From UBA3537 sp965662485 (GTDB taxonomy: Bacteria > Bacteroidota > Bacteroidia > Flavobacteriales > Flavobacteriaceae): 10,978 nucleotides of DNA. The translations under genes and the position numbers were made by a program. The stretch covers positions 1 to 10,978 of the forward strand of contig CBFIIL010000041.1 in the NCBI GenBank assembly GCA_965662485.1, given 5' to 3'. The first letter of the stretch is position 1; each line of letters opens with the position of its first letter. Positions 1-6,857 of the stretch are shown here, one piece after another. The notes beneath the pieces were generated by a model. That model saw only the letters and a program-made list of their open reading frames with translations. It had not been told where the DNA came from and made no database searches.

Positions 1-1258
1 GACATTGAACTGTAATTACATCTTTTAAATTGGTGGTGTACTGTGGAGATAAATGTTCTTGACGCATTTTCCAGGTACGTGTTAAATCCTGGTTGGCTAA
101 TTTAAGTTTTGGGGCTTGGTATTTTTTATTAATATGATCTATAGTACGCATCAAAGGTTTATGACGTGCATCTTCATGGTTAAACATTTGTAGTTGATGG
201 TTGTGTGTAGGCACAATCCCTGTAAGAATCACTCCAGCTTTTTTGTAATGAATTCCTTTTTTATAAAGAGAACAAATCGCTTTAACAGCACTTGAACTGA
301 GAACTAAACTTGAATCTGTAGGGAAAGGAATACTCACCATTTTGCTTGCTCGATATTGCTCACTATTTGTTTTGAATCGATCGCTACGTAAAAAAATAAT
401 CATCATGTGACAACTTGAATTTTGACGGCGTAATTTTTCGGCACAACTCATAGCAAAAGTTGATATACGCTCCTTCAAATCGGCAAGGTCTGTAAGTGTT
501 GTTTCAAAACTTCTAGTGGTTGCAATAGCGCGTTTATTTTTGACTTGCTCCATGTCTATTTTCGAAATCCCTTCTAAATCTTTTTTTAGCTTCCACTCAG
601 TAATAGAAAATGTTTTTCGCACCCAAAGGTCCGGAAGTTGTACAAAGTCATAGGCAGTTTTACATTGTTTTTGTACCAAACGTTTATTTAGCGCATATCC
701 AATACCCCATACTTTGTCAATGGAAGTCCATTTTAGAGCCTTTATGCGTTTCTCATCGCTGTCAATAACATAAACACCTCCTGTTTCTTTAGGAAATTTT
801 CGAGCTATTTTGTTGGCAATTTTACAAAGTGCTTTTGTGGGGGCAATTCCCACACAAGTTGGAATTCCAGTCCATTTCAAAATACGATTACGAATGTCAT
901 GGCCATAAGTATTTAAGTCATAATTTTCGAATCCTTTAAATTGTAAAAAAGCTTCATCAATACTATATACCTCAACATCAGGAGTAAACTGCTCCAAAAT
1001 ACGCATTACACGACTACTCATATCGCCATAAAGTGGATAATTTGATGAGAAAACTTGCACATCATGTTCCTTGAAAAACGCTTTATACTTAAATGCAGGA
1101 GCGCCCATGGGTAGCCCAAGCGCTTTAACTTCGTCACTTCGTGCAACGACACATCCATCGTTATTGGATAAAATAGCGACAGGTTTTCCTTGTAAATTAG
1201 GATTAAAAACCCGCTCACAAGACGCATAAAAGTTATTACAATCGACCAATGAAAACAT
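1..1258 (-). CDS. umuC: DNA polymerase V catalytic subunit UmuC (Y-family), 3' end cut by window edge
   Basis: Translesion DNA polymerase that copies past damaged bases, normally working with processed UmuD and RecA in the SOS response. Translating from the ATG at 1258 gives 419 uninterrupted codons to the window edge. The N-terminus carries the Y-family metal-binding Asp6 in LVDCNNFYASCE, then SNNDGCVVAR (31-40), and the catalytic pair D101/E102 in SIDEAF. The helix-hairpin-helix region has KVWGIGYALNKR. The end (WKMRQEHLSPQYTT, then LKDVITVQ) matches the C-terminal tail of UmuC (DUF4113 region). E. coli UmuC is about 422 aa, so only a few residues and the stop are missing. No umuD lies directly upstream: the next 178 bases are non-coding and the neighbour is divergent. 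A short ORF at 1018-1227 is only a frame-shifted shadow. The family call is very secure; whether it is SOS-regulated cannot be seen. Confidence 0.96.
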   Translation of the reverse strand, partial: MFSLVDCNNFYASCERVFNPNLQGKPVAILSNNDGCVVARSDEVKALGLPMGAPAFKYKAFFKEHDVQVFSSNYPLYGDMSSRVMRILEQFTPDVEVYSIDEAFLQFKGFENYDLNTYGHDIRNRILKWTGIPTCVGIAPTKALCKIANKIARKFPKETGGVYVIDSDEKRIKALKWTSIDKVWGIGYALNKRLVQKQCKTAYDFVQLPDLWVRKTFSITEWKLKKDLEGISKIDMEQVKNKRAIATTRSFETTLTDLADLKERISTFAMSCAEKLRRQNSSCHMMIIFLRSDRFKTNSEQYRASKMVSIPFPTDSSLVLSSSAVKAICSLYKKGIHYKKAGVILTGIVPTHNHQLQMFNHEDARHKPLMRTIDHINKKYQAPKLKLANQDLTRTWKMRQEHLSPQYTTNLKDVITVQC

Positions 1259-1295
1259 GTCCTAAAGGTACCGTATTTCTGTTCTTTTTTAAAAT

Positions 1296-1311
1296 ATAAA
1301 TTGTAATTTAT
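1296..1311. promoter_or_regulatory. AT-rich perfect palindrome in the umuC/receptor divergent region, possible operator
   Basis: Two 7-base arms (ATAAATT and AATTTAT) flank a GT spacer, and partial symmetry continues about 3 bases further out after one mismatch. It sits 37 bases upstream of the umuC start, and about 63 bases upstream of the -33-like element of the divergent receptor. This is where a repressor of umuC could bind. The surrounding DNA is very AT-rich, so chance palindromes are likely, and no known SOS box is recognised. Function is inference only. Confidence 0.3.
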
Positions 1312-1373
1312 TTTAATTTACAGAGGCAATTTAAAACAAAACATTTAACATTATTTATTAAGTAATTACTAAC

Positions 1374-1399
1374 TTGGTTTATGTATTTATATACCTTTG
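1374..1399 (+). promoter_or_regulatory. Probable Bacteroidota-type promoter of the 602-aa TonB-dependent receptor
   Basis: TACCTTTG at 1392-1399 fits the Bacteroidota -7 consensus TAnnTTTG exactly. A TTG at 1374-1376 could serve as the -33 element, but the 15-base spacing is shorter than the usual roughly 19. Transcription would begin near 1405, giving a leader of about 30 bases that is A-rich just before the ATG, as is typical in Flavobacteriia where Shine-Dalgarno sequences are weak or absent. The leader is far too short for a cobalamin riboswitch. Confidence 0.55.
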
Positions 1400-1436
1400 A
1401 CTCTTAATTTTTAAAACCTACTAAAAATAAATTAAA

Positions 1437-3245
1437 ATGAAAAAGACATTTAAAACACTAGCCCTTATTGTAGCTTTTACAGCGCAATACTGTATTGCAC
1501 AACAGATGCAATCATTGGATTCAATTACTATTGAATCGGCAAGAATAGACTTACCCTTTAAAGAAAACTCACGAACAATTAGTGTAATTAGTGCAGATGT
1601 TATCGCACAAAGTCCTGCTACAAATTTGGCAGAACTATTGCAACAAGAAGCAGGTATTGACATTCGCCGTCAAGGAGTGAATGGTATGCAATCCGACTTG
1701 TATATTCGAGGTGGGAGTTTCGACCAAACACTATTGCTTATTGACGGAATAAAGGTTGAAGATCCACAAACTGGGCATCATACGTTGAATATTGCATTGC
1801 CTTTAGAGGTCATTAAACGCATTGAAATTATTAAAGGCCCTGCGGCACGGATTTTTGGACAAAATGCATTTACAGGCGCAATAAATATTGTAACCAAATC
1901 TAACGGTAACCTAAAAAATAATGTTGGATTTCAATTGGGGTCATACAATCAACAGCACTCATCGGCTACGGTAGGGAAGAGTCTAAGAAATACAAATCTA
2001 ATGGGACATGCTTCAGTGAATAGTTCTGATGGCTATCGTTATAATACAGATTTCAGTAATCAAAATTATTTTCTAAAGAGTAGTTTTAATACAAATACAA
2101 ACCCAATTGATGTTATTGCAACATTTTCAGAGCGTAAATTTGGAGGAAATCAATTTTATGCCATAGATGCAAAAGAACAGTACGAAGAAACTCAGAGTAG
2201 TTTGGTAGGAATTTCGACAACATGGAATCGTGGTCGCTTAAAAATGACACCACAACTTTATTGGAAACGTAATCAGGATATGTATTTATACATTAGAAAT
2301 AAACCTTCTGTTTATAGAAACTTACATATTTCTAATAAAGTAGGGGGGCAAATAAATGCTTCATATGCTTCAAAAATAGGGATAACAGGTTTTGGCGTAG
2401 ATATCGCAAAAGTGGACATGAATAGTAATCGTTTGGGCGATAGAGATCGTTGGATGGGAAATTTATTTTTAGAGCATCGATTTTCATTTTTGAACAATAA
2501 ATTGGATATTACACCTGGAGTAGCCATCAACTACTTTTCAGAATTTGATTTTAATGCTTTTCCAGGAATTGATTTTGGATATACAATCAATGATAACTTT
2601 AGGGCGTATGCCAATGCAGGATACACCTATCGAGTGCCAACTTACAATGATCTTTATTATGTTGGCAGCAAAGATATTGGAAATGAAAATTTGGTGCCTG
2701 AAAAAGCAATTTCAGAAGAGGTTGGTTTAAAATATTTTGGCAATAAAATTACTGCTTCAATAGCATTTTTCAATAGAGATTCTGACAACCTAATTGACTA
2801 TACAAAAGATAACGAAGACGACAAATGGCAATCTAACAATCTTAAAAGTTTAAATTCTAATGGAATTGAATTACAGTTTTCATCGCCATTTAAAGTAGGG
2901 CAATACACACAAAATTTCAACTTTGGATACACCTATCTAAATGAAGATTTAAAAGCTGTAAGGTCTAATTTTTCAAAATATATCATTAATTCTCTTAAGC
3001 ATCATTTTACAGCGAATTTAAGAACACAGTTTACAAAAAACTTGTCGCAGAGTATTGTTTATAAATTTGCCGAAAGAGCAACAGGCGAAAGCTATGGTGT
3101 TGTTGATGCACAAATAAAACTAACACTTTCTGGTCTTGAGCTTAGTGTTAGTGGAAATAATATTTTTAACGCATCTTACGTTGAAACTGGGATTGTCCCT
3201 ATGCCAAAAGGTAATGTGTTATTTGGGCTTCGTGCCTTTTTCTAA
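1437..3245 (+). CDS. TonB-dependent outer-membrane receptor, BtuB-sized (602 aa), substrate unknown
   Basis: Outer-membrane beta-barrel transporter driven by TonB/ExbB/ExbD. Residues 1-21 form a signal peptide (MKKTFKTLALIVAF then a hydrophobic stretch ending CIA/QQ). A TonB-box-like stretch DSITIESARI lies at about 28-37. The plug domain (about 40-155) shows LAELLQQEAGIDIRRQG, the conserved YIRGG (89-93), LLIDGIKVEDPQTG (100-112) and GPAARIFGQNAFTGAINIVTK near its end. The barrel fills the rest and ends in Phe-Phe (LRAFF), as expected for recognition by the BAM machinery. There is no N-terminal carboxypeptidase-D-like extension and no SusD partner, so it resembles BtuB/siderophore-size receptors rather than SusC. 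Vitamin B12, a siderophore or a metal chelate are all possible; no riboswitch or Fur box is recognised to decide. It stands alone, converging with recX 12 bases away. Confidence 0.9.
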   Translation: MKKTFKTLALIVAFTAQYCIAQQMQSLDSITIESARIDLPFKENSRTISVISADVIAQSPATNLAELLQQEAGIDIRRQGVNGMQSDLYIRGGSFDQTLLLIDGIKVEDPQTGHHTLNIALPLEVIKRIEIIKGPAARIFGQNAFTGAINIVTKSNGNLKNNVGFQLGSYNQQHSSATVGKSLRNTNLMGHASVNSSDGYRYNTDFSNQNYFLKSSFNTNTNPIDVIATFSERKFGGNQFYAIDAKEQYEETQSSLVGISTTWNRGRLKMTPQLYWKRNQDMYLYIRNKPSVYRNLHISNKVGGQINASYASKIGITGFGVDIAKVDMNSNRLGDRDRWMGNLFLEHRFSFLNNKLDITPGVAINYFSEFDFNAFPGIDFGYTINDNFRAYANAGYTYRVPTYNDLYYVGSKDIGNENLVPEKAISEEVGLKYFGNKITASIAFFNRDSDNLIDYTKDNEDDKWQSNNLKSLNSNGIELQFSSPFKVGQYTQNFNFGYTYLNEDLKAVRSNFSKYIINSLKHHFTANLRTQFTKNLSQSIVYKFAERATGESYGVVDAQIKLTLSGLELSVSGNNIFNASYVETGIVPMPKGNVLFGLRAFF

Positions 3246-3257
3246 AAAGACGATCAT

Positions 3258-3734
3258 TTAATTGAAAAGCTGGTTGACCTTTTCATATACAAGATGTGAT
3301 TCCCACCCTCTGTATAAGAGATAGTCTGCCAGTTTTTTCTTTTTCTTTAGTTTAGAACTTCCAAGAATTGAAGTTGCTTTCCTTTCGGCCAAAGTTTCAA
3401 AAGTTGCTTTGTAATCATCTTCAGAAATTTGATTTAAAGCTTTGTTTATAATGTATTTTGAAATTTGACGTTTCTTAAGCTCAGACACCAAACGGCGCTT
3501 TCCCCATTTTTTTATCCTAAATTTTCCTCGAACATAGGCCATTGCAAAACGCTCTTCATTTAAAAAATTTCCTTCAATAAGTTTCCAAATAATTTGTTCT
3601 GATGCTTGAGGGATCATTTGCATTTCCTTGAGTTTTTGGTCAACTTCTTTATGACAACGGTCTTGATAAGAGCAATACTTTTGAAGTTTTACAAGGGCTT
3701 CTTCAACAGTATATGTTTTTTTTGGAGGAAACAT
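3258..3734 (-). CDS. recX: Regulatory protein RecX
   Basis: Cytoplasmic modulator that binds RecA filaments and usually limits RecA recombinase and coprotease activity. The 158-aa length and all-helical, highly basic composition fit the family, which is built of tandem three-helix repeats. The diagnostic stretch is GNFLNEERFAMAYVRGKFR (55-73) followed by KKWGKRRLVSELKKR (75-89) and ISKYIINKAL; the last repeat ends YRGWESHLVYEKV. RecX is often beside recA, but here it is the last gene of the cluster. Its ATG overlaps the stop of the upstream receptor by one base (TAATG), so translation is probably coupled. It ends 12 bases from the converging plus-strand receptor, with no strong terminator visible between them. 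Confidence 0.93.
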   Translation of the reverse strand: MFPPKKTYTVEEALVKLQKYCSYQDRCHKEVDQKLKEMQMIPQASEQIIWKLIEGNFLNEERFAMAYVRGKFRIKKWGKRRLVSELKKRQISKYIINKALNQISEDDYKATFETLAERKATSILGSSKLKKKKKLADYLLYRGWESHLVYEKVNQLFN

Positions 3735-6136
3735 TAGTTCTGGTATGTAATAGCAAAAATCAAATTTGTTCCTGGCCCACTTATCCCTGATGCAAATGGA
3801 CGATACCCTTTGTTTGAAATATTTTCAATAGCTCCAACAAATGAAACTGTTTTGCTGAAATTATATTGAGTTCTCAAATTAAACGTAACCCACGATGGCG
3901 CATAGGGGTTTCCATTTTCATCTAATGCAAATAAATGCTTTGATAATTCACGAGAAATATCCTCATAGGATAATTCAGCGTTGTAATTAATATAGCTATC
4001 CAATGTTATCTTGTTGTGTCTCCAAATAATATGCATATTCCCAAAAGCAGGAGCGACATGGCGCATTGGTGAGTCTATATTTTGAGCATTCCTTTGTTGT
4101 CCATTAGAAATACTAAATTGCGAAGTGATCTCCAAAGCTTTTGATAGACGAGCACGAAGCCCTGCTTCAAATCCTGTAACCCAAGCTTCTGAGTTGTTCT
4201 GAATAGCTTGAATTTCACTAAGCTCTCCATCATATTCAATTTCTGAAACCCCATTAATGCTAAAATTATCTCTTGCCATAGCATTATGTAAATAAGTGTA
4301 ATAGGTGGAAAAATCAAACAACACAGAATCATCTATATTAATTGTTAGTCCTAACTCTCCTCCATAGGCATGTTCAGGGCTCAAATGAGGATTTGGAGCA
4401 ACAACCATCCCTGGTTGTGAATCAAAAACCTTTCCAATGTCATCTATATTTGGTGCTCTAAAAGCAGTCGTTGCATTAAATTTCCACAAAAATGTTTTGC
4501 TCTGTTCCCATGTTAGCCCTGCTGTACCAGTAAGTGCGCTTGTGTTAAGACTTGTGTCAGAAAATGGCAACTCATAAAATTGAGCATTAGAGGATAAATC
4601 TGCATTAATTAATATAGAATTGTAACGAATACCTGACTGTAGGGTTAACTTATCAATTGGTTTGTATTTAAAACTTAAATATGCAGCTAAACTAGACCAT
4701 TCTGATCCATCTGGGTAGCGTGTTGCAATGCTTTCAATAGTATTGTTATCAATATTTATTGATGCAGCTTCAGAGCCGACTTTATTATAAATATATTCTG
4801 CTCCATAAGATAGGTTTGTTTTGTCAGTAAGTGATTTATCAAAATCAAGATTTAAGGACAGGGCTCTAACTTTTTCGGCTCTACTTTTTCTACTAACAAA
4901 TTCAAATTTTCGGCTAATTCGGCTTTCGCCAAAATATTGATAAGCCAAGGTCGTTTTAATTTTATCATAAAAATTTGATCTACTACTTAACTTCGTCACT
5001 TGAAGATTGGCCAACAACCATTGTTGTGGGCCATAGTCCCATTCGGCATATTTCAATGAGTTGTCAGAATTTTGAACAACTAATCTGTCATACCTTGGAA
5101 TATTTGAGGTTGTTGTGTAATGTAATCCAAAATCGAAAGTTAATGTTTCTGAAGGCTTAAAAACTGCTTTTTGTGCTAAATGAAGCTGACTAAATCCAGT
5201 GTGTTTTTGTATTCTAGGATTGTGATTGGGCGTCAAAATATCTTGATTATTTCTTTGAGTAACATAAACTGGTGTTAGATATTCTTGTATATCTGTTTTC
5301 CCCATTTTTAAGTCCTCAAAATCTGAAAAACTCATACTCGTGTGAAAACCCCATTTTTTGAGTCCTAAATTTAAACCCAGTTGAACTGTCCTTTCGGCAT
5401 TGGCTGTAGAATATCTTAAGTTACTTTTTGTGGATACCTGTGGCGTTTCACCATTTGAAAACTTAGGCGATGTTGTATAAAAATTCATAACACCTCCTAT
5501 TGCATCACTTCCATAAATAACAGACCCTGCCCCCAAAATAACCTCTGTATTTTGGACATTAAAAGGGTTGATGGAGATTACATTTTGAATATTTCCACCT
5601 CTAAAAATAGCATTATTGAGTCGAACACCATCAACGGTTATTAGAACTCGATTTGTAGAAAACCCTCGAATCATTGGACTCCCTCCGCCCAATTGACTCT
5701 TTTGTACAAATACACGTCCGCTATTGGCTAATAGGTCCGCAGATGTTTGTGGGCTTGAGCGTTGAATGTCTAGGGAATTGATGCTAATAATTTTTTGGGG
5801 AACTTCTTTTCTAGTTTGTTCAAACTTAGAAGCAGAAATTACAATTTCATTTAAGTCAGTAGATTTTGGCGACAGAAAAATAGTGTCACTTACTTTTGAT
5901 TTCAACATTGATTCTTTGTGATAAGATATGTGCTGAAAGTAAACTCGTTCAAAACTTTGAAAACGTACTAAGGATACTTTGCCATCAAAATCTGAAATAT
6001 CTGTTTTAGTTTTAAATAAATTAAAAACTGCAACTCCTGTTATAGGTTCTGAATTTCTTTCATCAACTACAACTATTTGTTGAGCTGACAAATTCCACAA
6101 ATAAAAAAACAAAAAACAAATAAAAATTGGCTTCAT
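3734..6136 (-). CDS. TonB-dependent receptor, hemoglobin/transferrin-type (800 aa)
   Basis: Outer-membrane TonB-driven transporter, likely for haem or another iron source. A signal peptide (1-18, ending NLSA/QQ) is followed by a carboxypeptidase-D-regulatory-like beta domain (about 20-95: VDERNSEPITGVAVF, SDFDGKVSL). A TonB-box-like LNEIVISASK is at about 95-104. The plug (about 110-225) has MIRGFSTNRVLITVDGVRLN (155-174, the RGF and VDG motifs) and GAGSVIYGSDAIGGVMNFYT (202-221). The barrel carries SNIPRYDRL (344-352), FRAP (559-562) and NPHLSPE (582-588). The FRAP and NPNL boxes are hallmarks of haem/hemoglobin receptors, but no His occurs between the boxes here apart from the one inside NPHL. 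It starts one base after the recO stop (TAAaATG). The C-terminal residue is not aromatic (AITYQN). Substrate is inferred, not shown. Confidence 0.9.
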   Translation of the reverse strand: MKPIFICFLFFYLWNLSAQQIVVVDERNSEPITGVAVFNLFKTKTDISDFDGKVSLVRFQSFERVYFQHISYHKESMLKSKVSDTIFLSPKSTDLNEIVISASKFEQTRKEVPQKIISINSLDIQRSSPQTSADLLANSGRVFVQKSQLGGGSPMIRGFSTNRVLITVDGVRLNNAIFRGGNIQNVISINPFNVQNTEVILGAGSVIYGSDAIGGVMNFYTTSPKFSNGETPQVSTKSNLRYSTANAERTVQLGLNLGLKKWGFHTSMSFSDFEDLKMGKTDIQEYLTPVYVTQRNNQDILTPNHNPRIQKHTGFSQLHLAQKAVFKPSETLTFDFGLHYTTTSNIPRYDRLVVQNSDNSLKYAEWDYGPQQWLLANLQVTKLSSRSNFYDKIKTTLAYQYFGESRISRKFEFVSRKSRAEKVRALSLNLDFDKSLTDKTNLSYGAEYIYNKVGSEAASINIDNNTIESIATRYPDGSEWSSLAAYLSFKYKPIDKLTLQSGIRYNSILINADLSSNAQFYELPFSDTSLNTSALTGTAGLTWEQSKTFLWKFNATTAFRAPNIDDIGKVFDSQPGMVVAPNPHLSPEHAYGGELGLTINIDDSVLFDFSTYYTYLHNAMARDNFSINGVSEIEYDGELSEIQAIQNNSEAWVTGFEAGLRARLSKALEITSQFSISNGQQRNAQNIDSPMRHVAPAFGNMHIIWRHNKITLDSYINYNAELSYEDISRELSKHLFALDENGNPYAPSWVTFNLRTQYNFSKTVSFVGAIENISNKGYRPFASGISGPGTNLIFAITYQN

Positions 6137-6137
6137 T

Positions 6138-6857
6138 TTAATTAAATACCTGATTCAAAATAGCAAGGGATTTTGGAGATTTGAAGCTTTGCAAATGTAA
6201 TTTAAAATATGCTAATATTATATTTAACAACTCTTGCTTTTCAGTTGAACTCATTAATTTTTCATTATCTATATCAAATTTCGTACCTAAGATTGAGTTA
6301 AATAAAAATAGTTGTTCTCCAGAAATACAATACTGTCCGGTTTCTTCCTTTTGATATTTCCCTTCTTCTAAATTGAAGTACGGCTTATTCACATTTGTAA
6401 CCTCAGGCGAAAATCCAATATATTTTGTTAAACCTATAAGAAACTTGTAATGAAACATACTGCTTTTTTCTACAGTATCAAACCACAAAAGTGTGGTTTC
6501 AATATATGCGAAAAGATTGGAGTTTGGTTCTTCTTCTTTTAAAATTGTATTTAATATTTCAGCTAAAAAAATAACAACTGTGGATTTTAAAATTTGAGTA
6601 TGAAGCGATTTATAGGAATGTAAAAGTCGAACATTTTTAAAATAATGCAAGTCTTTATTGCTTTTATAGTCTAATTCAATTTGTAACATCGAAAGAGGTT
6701 GAAAATAAGCAGGCTTAAATTTTCCTTTTTTGGATGAAAACGCACCTTTTACCAGAAAACTCATCACACCATTTGATGCTGTATAACATTTTACAATAAG
6801 ATCGTGATCCTTGAATTTTAATTTAGATAATACTATTGCGTTTGTCGAAACAATCAT
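6138..6857 (-). CDS. recO: DNA repair protein RecO
   Basis: Recombination mediator of the RecFOR pathway: it anneals strands and helps load RecA onto SSB-coated single-stranded DNA. The 239-aa length matches E. coli RecO (242). The N-terminal OB fold runs to about residue 80, with TNAIVLSKLKFKDHDLIVKCYT (start of the fold, 5-26), the basic GAFSSKKGKFKPAYFQP loop and the LQIELDYKSNKDLHYFKNV strand. The helical C-terminal domain includes FHYKFLIGLTKYIGFSP (135-151) and YFNLEEGKY (160-168). Only Cys24 and Cys177 are present, so the C-terminal zinc-binding cysteine cluster seen in some RecO proteins is absent. Its ATG overlaps the porZ-like stop by four bases (ATGA), and the next receptor follows after one base, indicating an operon with coupled translation. 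Confidence 0.94.
   Translation of the reverse strand: MIVSTNAIVLSKLKFKDHDLIVKCYTASNGVMSFLVKGAFSSKKGKFKPAYFQPLSMLQIELDYKSNKDLHYFKNVRLLHSYKSLHTQILKSTVVIFLAEILNTILKEEEPNSNLFAYIETTLLWFDTVEKSSMFHYKFLIGLTKYIGFSPEVTNVNKPYFNLEEGKYQKEETGQYCISGEQLFLFNSILGTKFDIDNEKLMSSTEKQELLNIILAYFKLHLQSFKSPKSLAILNQVFN

Noticed and set aside
1018..1227. 69-aa ORF on the minus strand
   Set aside because: It is in another frame inside umuC, whose own frame is open and full of family motifs.
1259..1436. Possible cobalamin or other riboswitch before the BtuB-sized receptor
   Set aside because: The predicted leader is about 30 bases, the region is AT-rich and no B12-box-like or other aptamer core is visible.
1421..1663. 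80-aa minus-strand ORF overlapping the receptor start
   Set aside because: Antisense shadow of the receptor signal peptide and plug; no recognisable domain or ribosome-binding context.
2312..2730. Two small ORFs (2312-2530 minus, 2545-2730 plus) inside the 602-aa receptor
   Set aside because: Both are shadows of the receptor barrel frame with no supporting features.
3264..3284. GAAAAG ... CTTTTC inverted repeat just after the receptor
   Set aside because: Short 6-base arms inside recX coding sequence, with no following T run; not a convincing terminator.
4075..5160. Small ORFs at 4075-4332 (minus) and 4975-5160 (plus)
   Set aside because: Out-of-frame shadows of the 800-aa receptor.
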